64,000 bases of DNA. Source: Mycetocola spongiae (GTDB lineage: Bacteria; Actinomycetota; Actinomycetes; Actinomycetales; Microbacteriaceae). Below the pieces are notes generated by a model. It ran no database searches, was not told where the DNA came from, and saw only the letters and a list, made by a program, of their open reading frames with translations. The DNA lies in the NCBI RefSeq assembly GCF_020424085.1, contig NZ_CP080203.1:3100001-3164000 (forward strand), in the 5' to 3' direction. Within the stretch, counting starts at the first letter, position 1. The number at the start of each line of letters is the position of its first letter. A program made the translations under genes and the position numbers. Shown here piece by piece: positions 42,692-54,600 of this stretch.

Positions 42692-45600
42692 ATGACACAA
42701 CCCGCATCCGGGTCCGGAAAAAAATTCCTCACCCTCCTGCTGGCCTCCGCGCTGGCCCTCTCCGGGCTCACCGCGATCGCCACGCTCAACGCGGCCGCGG
42801 CCGCGATGCCGGATAACGGATATAGTCATACCTTCTACGTGGATGATGCGCGCGATGTGGCCGATGCAACCCCCGGCGACGGGGTCTGCGCAACCCGCTT
42901 CAGCGCGGGTACCCCGGCCGTGCCCACCTGTACGCTCTATGCCGCAATCCAGGAGGCCAATGCTCTGCCCGCCGACGCGAGCGTCCTGATCGCGCCGGCC
43001 CCGCAGATCCGCCTCGTCAACGGAACCTACGCGGCCTCCGCGGAAATCCAGCTGAACTGGAATACCACCAATAACCCCGCCCCCCAGGTGCCCGAGATGT
43101 CGCGCAGCATGGTGAACGATGCCGGCATTAACGCCGCGATCGACGGCGATACCAATTCCCGCTATTGGGTACAGCACGATAACGTGACGCTGGACTTCCA
43201 GAACCGGCTCGGGTGGTCGATCGTGACCGACTCCGGATATAACGTGCTGCTGTTCACCGGAAAAAACCAGACGTTCCGCAACTTCACCAAGCTCACCAGC
43301 GCCGAGGGTGGCATCTATGTGGGCGCCACCGCCGAAAACTTCTCCGTGATTAACGGTCAGGTGGCCAACCCCGCAACCACCCCGGCCCTGCCCTCAAATT
43401 ATGCGCTGGAGCGCGGCATCGTGATCGTGGAGGGCGCCAAAAACACCCTGATCCAAAACGTCCATTTCCAGCGCAACTACTGGGACGCGATCCTGCTCGC
43501 CCCCGCACGCAACGGTGATCTGATCATCGACGGCCTCACCGTGGACCGCAGCAGCTGGGATCAGCCGGTGAACGGCGGCGGCTATGACCCCGTATACAAC
43601 TATTTTGTGCGCAACTGGAATACCGCGGTCTCCGGCCAGAATATTCTCATCACCAATAACACCGTGCGCGCCTGGGGTGCCGATGGCGGAAACTCCAATG
43701 TGATCGACTTCACCGGCGGCACCTGGAATAACATGATGATCCGCGGCAATACCTTCACCGCCACGGTGAACCGCAGCAATAACCCGATCTATCTGAATAA
43801 CCTCGGCCCGACCACCACCACGGTGCGTGATAACACGTTTATTTATGACGGCCCCGGGACCCAGAGCAGCAGCGTGAACTCCTCCTGGGTGCGCGTTAAC
43901 GGCTCCACCACCGCCAATAGCAGCGATGGTGTGCGCATCTTTAATAACTCGGTGGTGGGCGGCTACTCCGCCGTGCAGATCAGTAATCAGTCGGTGACCG
44001 CCAAAACCAATCCGATCTATCGCAATATCATGACCCGGGTCGGCGGAATCGTCACGGCGGCCAACGAGAATACACTGACCAATTCAAACGGAATCTATAA
44101 CGCCGCCAATGGGCGCATCCGCACCGTATTCCCCACCGCCGCCACCGTGATCAGCGAGCCGGCGCAGGCCTGCCGCATCGATATCGCCGTGGCTCCCCCC
44201 GGCACCGGGGGCAATGCCATCCCCACCCAGGACATCTATGTGGACGTATTCCTGGGTCGCGGGGCATTCGCCGGGGGAGACGGCGAGGGCCTGGAACAGT
44301 ATGTGGGCCGGATCAGCACCACCCAGGCGGCCCTCCCCGCAACCTTCGGCCTGCCCTATACCGGCACGGGTGATCAAAACGTCGTGCGCCTGCAGACCAC
44401 CGAGGTGGCCACCGGCAATACCTCGCAGTATTCGCGCGTGGTGTCCGCCACCGGGCTCTCCAGCTGTGCGCCGCAGGCCTGGATTAAACAGGGAGGCTGG
44501 TTTAACGAGGCCGGTACCCTCTCCTCCACGCAGGAGGATCCCACCTCATTCCGCGATGTGAGCTTTGAGATTCGCGCCTCCGAGCCGGTGGGCAGCAACG
44601 CGCTGACCGCCGAGGACATCGTTTTCACCGGCACCGCACCCGGCCAGCAGGTGGTCTCCCTGACCCCGATCTCCCTGAATAGCTGGACCCTGGTGACCCG
44701 GGCGAACGGGACCGGAACCATCGTGCCCATGATTCCCGCGGGCGCCTTCAGCAACGCCGCGGGGGTCAGCAATGTGGACCCCGCCAATACCACCGCGGCC
44801 CCGATTAACTTCGCCGGGTTCTCCGATATCGCCGAGACCACCGGCATCGCCGGACCGGATATCGACCACTCGGTGCTCTATAACTCCCCGTTGGGAATCA
44901 CGGGACCCGATCCGCTCGCGATCACCGTGGCCGAGCCCGGCACCGAGACGGCCAGCTTCCGCGTATCCAACCTCTCGGTGGACCCGGCGGGCCGGGTCAC
45001 CAAGGCGCCCACGGCGCCGGTCATCCTGGGCCAGCAGTGGTCGGGCCTGGTGCCCGATGCCACGCTGCCCATCCCCGTGCCCGAGCAGACGGCGGCGGGA
45101 ATCCTGCGTGCGCTACCCACCCACGAAAATCTGAGCGCGACCGAACCCACCCTGGATACCATCGACCGCTTTGTGGACGTCCCGGTGCAGGCGATAGATA
45201 ACCTCGTGGTGGACGGCACCCGCGCGGCCACCCTCAACCTCACCGTGACCTCCGAGGACCCCGAGTTTAACGGGCTCATTCTGCGCCCGGTCCCCGTGAC
45301 CGTGACCGATAATGATCGTCCCATCGCCACCGCGGCCACCCTCTCCGTGGAGACCAACGGGCAGCTCGCCAACGGCCTCGAGAATAACGTGCTTCGCGCC
45401 CACGTGGAAAACGCCGACGGCGCCGCCGTGAGCAATGCTGCGGTGACCTTTGGCATCCCGGAGAATACAACCTGGCCCGGCCCGGACGGTATTCCCGGTA
45501 CCGAGGATGACGTGATCGGCGGGCCCGAGGCCACCGCCACGATCCTGACCGTGGAGGGCGGCGAGGCCCGCCTGCACCTGGTCAGCGAGATTCCCGGCAG

Positions 45601-48600
45601 CTATTCGGTAACGGCGCGCGTGAACGGGACCGAGACCATCTCGGGGTCTCCGCAGAGCGTCACGTTTAAGCGCGCCCCGATTGATATCGCCAATCCCGGA
45701 ACCAATTTCACCGTGAGCGGCGGCTCCGTGATCGCCGATGGTGTGGCCACCCATACCGTGACCGTGAACCTCACCGACGGGGCCGGACATCCCGCGGCGG
45801 GCTGGGTAGACGCGCTGAGCGGAAGTGTTGTCCCCGCCGCCGGAACCGTGCTGAGCGGGTTTAGCGCGACCGAGACCCTCGGGGAATATACGGCCACGCT
45901 CACCTCCACCGTGGCCCAGACCGTCGCGGTAGCGGTGTCGCTGCGCGATGACGCCGGCACGGAAAACTCGCTGGGCCTGCTCGAGGGCGGAAACCGCAAC
46001 GCGGTGTTTATTGCCGGAATACCCGAGATCGGCGAGGGCCGCTCCGGGGTCATCATCGACGATAATAATGCCCGTCCCGCCGATGGAACGGCCGCCCATC
46101 AGATCACCGTGACGCTCGCCGATGCGCTGGGCAACCCGGTGACCGGTGTGGCCTCCCGCCTCTCCACCCGCGTGGCCGATAACGCCTCCGGGGCCGTGAT
46201 CGTGAGCGCGCTCGCCGAGACCGGAACACCCGGCGTCTATCGGGCGCTGGTGCGCTCGACCTCCGCGGGTGCACACGAGATAACCGTGCTCTTTGATGGC
46301 GCCCTGGAGATTGGCTCCGTGAGTGCCCTCTTCGCGGCCGGCGCCCCGGACCTGGGCAACCCCGGAACCCGCGTGCGGGTGAGCACGGGGGAGCAGACCG
46401 TGGGTAGCGGAAGCCACAGCATCACGGTGACCCTCGCGGATGCGTTTGGCAACCCCGTCTCGGGCCAGGCCGCCAGCCTGGTCGCGACCACCCCGGGCGC
46501 GCTCGGCGGGGGAAGCATCACCGGCTTCACCGAGACGGCGACCGCCGGAACCTATACCGCCACCATCACCTCTCAGCGGGCCGGGGATAAGGTGCTCACC
46601 ACCCGCCTCGGCGTGGCCGCGATCACCGTGGACGGCAATGCCACCGCGCGCTTTATCGCCGCCGCCGCGGACCTGGAAAATACGGGCTCCCGGATGGTCG
46701 TCTCGGGCGGCGAGGTCACCGCGGGTGAGGGCACCCACGGCGTGACCGTGACCCTCGCCGATCGCTATGGCAACCCCGTGAGTGGGCGCGCCGCGGATCT
46801 CGCCGCGATCAGCGCCGAGGACCTCGGAACCGGGGAGATCTCGGCCTTCACCGAGGGCGAGCGACCCGGCACCTATCTGGCCACCGTATCCTCCTCAATC
46901 TCGGGAGATAAAACCATCGAGGCCACCCTGGCCGGTGCGGAAATCACCGCGGGGGGCAATACGGTGGCCGCGTTTATCGCGAGCAGCGTGGACGTGGATA
47001 ATATCGGCACCCGCTTCACGGTCACCGGCGGAGACCAGACCGTATCCGACGGAACCCATACGATCACCGTGACCCTGTCCGATTCCCTCGGAAACCCCGT
47101 CCCGGACCAGGCCGCGGGAATCCTCTCCACGACCAGCGCGGACCTCGGCGGCGGGGCAATCTCGGCGTTTAGCGAGACCGATACCATCGGTACCTATACC
47201 GCGAGCGTGACCTCCACGCTGGCCGGGGATAAGCCGATCCGCACCGTATTTGGTGCCGATCGGCTGACCGTGCTCGCCGAGGGCAACGATACGGCCCGGT
47301 TTATCCCCGCCGCCGTGGACCCCGGCGCGAGCGGCTTTGAGGTGTCCTCGGGCACCCAGACCGTGGGAACCGGAACCCATAGCGTGGACATCACCCTGCG
47401 CGATGGTTTTGGCAACCCGGTGAGCGATCGTGCCGCCGATCTGGCCGCCACCGCCACCCCCTCCACGGGCGTGACCCTGTCCGCCATCACCGAGATCTCG
47501 CCCGGACTCTATCGCGCCACGGTGGGCTCCACCGTGGCCGGAACCACCACCATCGCGGTGAGCCTGGACACCACGGATCTTGCGGCCACCGGTAATGCCG
47601 AGGCCCGCTTCCGGGCGGGCGCCGTGGACCTGGAAAACGGCAGCTTTTATACCGTCTCGGGCGGCAGCGTCTCGGTATCCGGGGTGCCACACTCCGTGAG
47701 TATCACCCTGCGCGATGCGTTTGATAACCCGGTAACCGGGCAGGCGGGCGCGGTGCTGGCAGCGACCGTGGACCCCCTCGGATCGGGCGGCATCGGTGCC
47801 TTCGTGGAATCCGAGCCGGGGCTTTATCTTGCCACCGTGACCTCCTCGGTTGCCGGAATTAAGGCGATCACCGCGACCTTCGGCGGGCTGAGCATAAGCG
47901 GCAAGGACAATACCGATGCCGACTTTATTGCCGGGGGAGTGGACCCCGGAAACGACGCGACCCGCTATCGGGTATCCACGGGCACCGCAACCGTGGGATC
48001 CGGGGAGCACACGGTGAGCGTGACGCTCGCCGATAGCACCGGCAATCCGGTGCGCGGTCAGGCCCAGGGCCTATCCGCCATAAGCGCCCAGGCGCTGGGC
48101 GGCGGCGAGATCTCCGCGTTCACCGAGTCCGCGCAGACCCCGGGAACCTATCAGGCGCGGATCACCTCCACGCTCGCCGGCTCCAAGACCATCACGGTGC
48201 GCTTTGGTGCGGCCCCGGTGACCCTGAACGGAAACGGCATCGCGCGCTTTATCGCCGCCGATGTGGATCTCACCGGGGTGGGCTCCGGCTATCGGGTGTC
48301 CACCGGCACGGCCTCCGTGGCCGGCGGATCGCATACCGTGACGGTGACCCTGGCCGATGAATTTGGCAACCCCGTGGCCGTTCCCGCCGCGAACCTGGCC
48401 GCCGCGACCGCGGCCGGCCTGGGAACGGGAGTGATCTCCGGATTTACGGCCTCGGCCACCGCCGGCACCTTCACCGCCACGGTCACCTCAAGCCTCGCCG
48501 GGATCAAACCGATCACCGTGACCCTGGGTGCGGACCCCGTGACGTCGCGCGGAAACGCGGACGCGAGCTTCATCGCGGGCGGCGTGGCACCGGGTTCCTC

Positions 48601-51600
48601 CCGGTTCACCGTATCCACGGACACGGTTCCCGCGGGAACCGGAAGCCATATGATCACCACAACCCTCGCGGATGCGGCCGGAAACCCCGTTTCGGGACAG
48701 GCCGCGGGCCTGCTCGCCACCGCCGCCGGCGGGCTCGGAACCGGCTCCATCACGAGCTTTATTGAGGACGGCGCCCCGGGCAGCTATCGGGCCAGCGTGA
48801 CCTCCAGCAGCGCGGGCTCCAAAACCATCTCGGTGACCTTCGGCGGCAGCGCACTGGCAGCCGACGGAAACCGACTGGCCGTATTTAGTGCCGGGAATGT
48901 GGACCCCGGGGCCCTCGGCACCGGCTATTCCGTCTCGGGCGGCAGCGCCTCGGTCGAGGGCGGCTCGCATACCGTGACCGCAACCCTGAGCGATGCGCTG
49001 GGTAACCCCGTCTCGGGGGAATCCGCGCGGCTCGCCGCGGACACCGAGGATGCGCTTGGCGGCGGCGGCATCTCGGGCTTCACCGAGACCACCACCGCGG
49101 GACGCTATAGCGCGCTTATCACCTCCTCCATTTCCGGCGGCAAGGCCGTGACCGTGACCTATGACGCGGGCGATCTGGAACTGCGCGGAAACGGCATCGC
49201 CACGTTTATCGCCGGTGAGCCCGATACCTCCGCGGAGGGCACTCACTATCGGGTCTCCACGGGCGACCGGGTTGTGGGCGAGGGGGAACACACCGTGACC
49301 GTGAGCCTCGTGGACGCGGCCGGGAATGCCGTGACCGGCATGGACTCCACGCTGGAGGCACTCAGTACCCCGGGCCTCGGCTCGGGCGAGATCGGTGAGT
49401 TCAGCGAGTCCGAGACGGAACCGGGCACGTATACAGCCACGATCGGCTCAACGCTCGCGGGGGAAAAAACCATCACCGTCACCACCCACGATGACCCGAT
49501 TAGCGCCGATGGCAATACGATTGCGAGCTTCATCGCGGCCGCCGTGGACCCCGCCGATGCGCTCAGCACCTATCGGGTATCCGCGGGCCAGGAGATCGTG
49601 GGCACGGGGGAACACACCGTGACCGTGACCCTCGGTGATGCCTATGGCAACCCCGTCTCGGGTGCCGCCGCGGGGCTGCTCGCGATCAGCGCCCAGGACA
49701 TCGGCGATGGCATCATCTCCTCCTTCACCGAATCCGCGGAGGACCCCGGAACCTATACCGCCAGCATCGGCTCCTCCCTGGCCGGGGATAAAACCATCAC
49801 CGTCGGTTATGACGGGGTGGACCTGGCCACCACAGCCAATACCGTGGCGGAGTTTATCGCCGGCTCGGTGGACCCCGGAAACGCGGCCACCGGCTTCGCC
49901 GTCTCCACCGATGGTGTGGTGGTGGGCAGCGGAACCCATACGATCACCGTGACCCTGGCCGATGCCGCGGGCAACCCGGTCTCGGGGGCCGCGGGCACCC
50001 TGCTGGCCACCACCACGGCGGGCCTCGGCAGCGGATCGATCACGGCCTTCACCCCCGTCGCGGCCACCCCGGGAAGCTATACCGCAAGCGTGAGTTCCAC
50101 CAGCGCGGGCAGCAAGCCGATTCAGGTGACCTCCGGCTCGCGGCCGCTGACCGCCGACGGAAACGCTGCCGCGCTCTTCCTGGCCGCGGCCGTGGACCCC
50201 GGCCAGGACGGAACCCGCTATAGCGTATCCACCGGAAATGCCGTGGTAGGCACCGGAAGTCATCTCATCACCGTGACCCTCGCGGATGGATTTGGTAACC
50301 CGGCCCCCGGCCATGCGGCCCGGCTCTCCGCCGAGGCGGAGGATCTCGGCGCGGGCGTCATCTCGGGATTTAGCCCCGGCACCACCGCGGGTACCTATAC
50401 CGCGACCATCGGCTCAACCCTCGCCGGTAGCAAGGCCGTGAGCGTAAACCTGGACACCACCGCACTCACGGTCTCCGGAAACGGCAGCGCCGTATTTATC
50501 GCCGCCGGGGTGGACCCCGACGGCGAGGACACCGGCTATCACGTCTCCACCGGGGAGGCCGTGGCCGGAGCCGGCTCCCATACCATCACGGTCACCCTGG
50601 CCGATGCCCTGGGCAACCCGGTCCCCGGAATCGCCGCGAGCCTCGTGGCCCTGAGCGAGGCCGACCTGGGCACCGGATCGATCTCGGGCTTTAGCGAGAC
50701 CACCACCGCGGGCACCTATACCGCGACGGTCACCTCCACGCGCTCGGGCGAAAAGCCGATCACGGTGACCAGCGATGGCCAGGGCCTCGAGGCCTCGGGC
50801 AATACCCTCGCCCGGTTTATCGCGGGCGATCCCGCCCCGGGCAATGCCGGAACCGGATTCAGCGTGAGCACCGGGAGCGCCTCCATTGCCGGCGGAACCC
50901 ATCTGATCACGGTCACCGTGGCGGATGCACTGGGCAACCCGGTACCGGGGCTCGCGGCCGATATCGCGGCCACCACAAGCGCCGATCTGGGCGATGGCGA
51001 GATCGCTAATATCACCGAGAGCGCCGTGCCGGGCACCTATATCGCTGAGGTCACCTCCTCGCTCGCGGGAAGCAAACCCATCTCCGCGACGCTCGACGGC
51101 ACGGCCCTCACGGCGCGCGGTAATACCGCGGCGGTCTTTATCGCCGGGGGAGTGAATCCCGGAAACGCCGCGACATCCTATGCGGTCAGCACGGGCAACG
51201 CGGTGGTCGGCACCGGCAGCCATACCATCACCGCGCTGCTCGCCGATTCCGGCGGGAACCCGGTGGCGGGGCAGTCCGCGGGCCTGACCGCGCAGACCCT
51301 GGACGCGCTGGGTACCGGCGTGATCTCGGGCTTCACCGAGACCACTACCGCGGGCACCTATACCGCCACGATTAGCTCCGCCGTGGCCGGCACCAAAACC
51401 GTGACCGTGCGCTTTGGCGCCACGGAACTCAACGCCGAGGGCAATACCGGGGCCGTCTTCGTTGCGGGTGCTGTCAGCCCCGAAAACCCGGGAACGGGCT
51501 TTATCGTCTCCACCGGGGAACGCGTGGTGGGGCTGGAAACCCATACGGTCACGATCGTGCTGCGCGATGCGCTGGGCAATGCCGTCTCCGGTGCCGCCGC

Positions 51601-54600
51601 CGACCTCGCCGTGAACACCACCGCGAGCCTGGGCGAGGGCGAGATCGGGGCGATCACCGAGGGCGGCAGCGCGGGCGTCTATACCGCCAGCATCGGCTCA
51701 ACCGTGAGCGGCAGCAAGCCGATCACGGCGACCTGGGACGGCGCAGCGCTGAGCGCCACGGGCAATACCAATGCCGTATTTGCCGCGGGCGAGGTTGTGC
51801 CCAACGGCGAGGGCAGCGCGTTTAGCGTGTCCACCGGGGACGCCTCCGTGACCGATGGATCACACCTGATCACCGTGCGGTTGGTGGATGGCTATGGCAA
51901 CCCGGTACCGGGACAGGCCACCCGAATTGCCGCCGCGAGCGAGCAGCCGCTGGGCGACGGGGAGATCTCGGGATTTAGCGAGACACCCACCGCGGGCACC
52001 TATACGGCGAGCATCACCTCCTCGATCAGCGGCCCCAAGACGGTGGCGGCCACGTTCGAGAGCACCGAGCTCACCGCCTCCGGAAATAACATCGCGATCT
52101 TTACCGCGGGCGGCGTGGACCTCGGCAACGAAAACACCCGCTTCTATGTCGGCGAGGGCACGCGCGTGGTGGGGGTGGGCACCCACGAGATCACCGCGAT
52201 CCTCGCCGATGCCGCCGGCAACGCCGTGCCCGGCCAGGCCGACTGCCTGAGCGCCGTGAGCGCTCAGGACCTGGGTGCGGGCTCCGTCTCGGGCTTCACC
52301 GAGACCGCGGTGGCCGGGACCTATACCGCGCAGGTCGGCTCGACCAGCGCGGGCGAAAAAACCATCACCGTGCGCTGCGGGGCCTCCGCGGTGGAGGTTG
52401 CGGGCAACGATATCGCGACCTTCATTGCCGCGGCCGTGGATCCCGGGGCGGAGGGCACCGGTTATCTGGTGACCACCGGGGACCGGGTCGTGGGCTCGGG
52501 GGGACATACCGTCACCGCGACGCTGAGCGATGAGTTTGGCAACCCCGTATCCGGCTTTGCCGTGGCGCTCGCCGCGGCCAGCTCCGCGGATCTGGGCGGC
52601 GGAGTGATCAGCGGATTTGTGGCGGGCAGCGTGCCCGGTACCTATACCGCCACGGTCACCTCCACGCGTTCCGGGGCCAAACCGATCACCGTGAGCCTGG
52701 ATGATGTGGCGCTCAGCGGGGGAGCCAATACCGAGGCGGTGTTTATCGCCGCGGACGTGGATCTCACCGCCGCGGGCACCGGCTTTGAGGTCTCCGCGGG
52801 CGAGGCCTCGGTGGCCGCGGGCTCGCATGCCGTGACCATCACCCTGCGCGATGAATTTGGCAATGCCGTGCCCGGTCAAGCCCCGAGCCTGCTCGCCGCA
52901 ACAGCGGCGGCGCTGGGCACCGGTGGAATCACCGCACCCGTGGAGACCACCACCGCCGGAACCTATTCCGCCACTATCACCTCCTCGCTGGCGGGGGAAA
53001 AGCCCGTGACCGTGACGCTCGCGGGCGAGGCCCTGACCGCGCTGGGCAATGCCACCGCGACGTTTATCGCCGGGGGAGTGGACCCCACCCACGGGTCCTC
53101 GGGATTCATGGTGGGCACCGGCAGCGTACCCGTGGGCGGGGCCGGACACCCGATCACCGTGACCCTGGCCGATGCCGCGGGCAACCCCGTGGCCGGCCAG
53201 GCCGCGGGCCTGCGCGGCACCTCGGTTGCGACGCTCGGGGACGGCGAGATTTCAGCCTTCACCGAGACGGATATCGCGGGAACCTATAGCGCCCAGGTCA
53301 CCTCAACCAGCGCGGGCAGCAAGCCGATCGGCGTGACCTTCGGGGCCTCGGTGCTGCGCGCCGCGGGCAATGCCGATGCGCTCTTTGGCGCGGAGGCCGT
53401 GGACCTCGGGGCCGCGGGCTCGGGCCTGAGCGTGCCCGGCGGACCGGCCACCGTGGGAACGGGTTCGCACCCGATCACGATCACGCTGAGTGACCGCTAT
53501 GGAAACCCCGTGGGCGGGATTACCACGCTGAGTGCCCGTACCGAGGCTGCTCTCGGCGACGGCGCAATTGGCGCGGTGACCGAGACGGCCACGGCGGGCA
53601 CCTATCGGGCCATCATCACCTCAACCCTCGCCGGTCTAAAACCGGTGACCGGCCAATTTGGTGACCTGGAGATCCCGGTGCGCGGCAATGCCAACGCCGC
53701 CTTTGTCTCCGGCCCCGCCGATCCCGCGCATACCCTGATCGAGGCGACCGGCCCGATCCGCGCGGATGGGATCGAGGCGAGCACCGTGACCGTGCAACTG
53801 CGGGACGGCTTTAATAACCCCGCGACCGCGGTGGTTCCCGTGGCACTCAGCACCACGCTGGGCACCCCGGGGGAGATGGTCCATATCGCCGAGGGCGAGT
53901 ATCGCGGGCAGGTGCGCTCGCTGACCCCGGGAACCGCCGTGGTGACCCCCGTGGTTCAGGGCGTGCGCGCGGCAGTCACGGCGGAGATTATCTTCCTCGA
54001 CGCCACCCCGCCGGCCCCGCCCGTGCCCGAACCCACCGCGGGCTCCTCGGTCTCGGGATGCTCCGAGCCGGGCAGCACGGTGACCGTTTATGATGCCGCC
54101 GGGCGCGTGATCGGGGTGACCACCGCCGGGGAGGACTGCCGCTTCACCGCGCAGCTGAGCCCCCGCCAGGAGCCGGGTGCCGTGATCTTCCTCACGGCCA
54201 CCGATGCCGATGGTGATGTCTCCGAGCGGGCCAGCGTCCGGGTGGGCCTCATCACGCTCGACCTGGAATCCGATCCGCTCACCGCGGGAGACGTGCAGCG
54301 CGCCTTTGGCCACCACTTCCAGCCGGGAGAGGAGGTCTCGGGCCTGCTGCAATCCGATCCGATTGCGCTGGGCACCCGCATGGCCGATGCCGAGGGCAAC
54401 GTGATCTTCGAGGTGCGGATCCCGAGCGATTTTGAGCCCGGAATCCACCGCGTCACGCTCACCGGCTCCTTCAGCGGTGCCGTATCCGCGACCTTTGAGG
54501 TCAGGGCCCCGGCCCCGATCATCACCGGACCGGGCCTCTCGCTCACGGGAGCCAGCGCAATCCTGCCCCTCGGGCTCGGCGCGCTGCTGCTGCTCGTGGG

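Noticed and set aside
45113-53149. Long minus-strand frames within the giant gene (300-540 codons)
   Set aside because: They mirror the repeats on the other strand and are low-complexity Gly/Ala/His/Arg; no start sites or family features.
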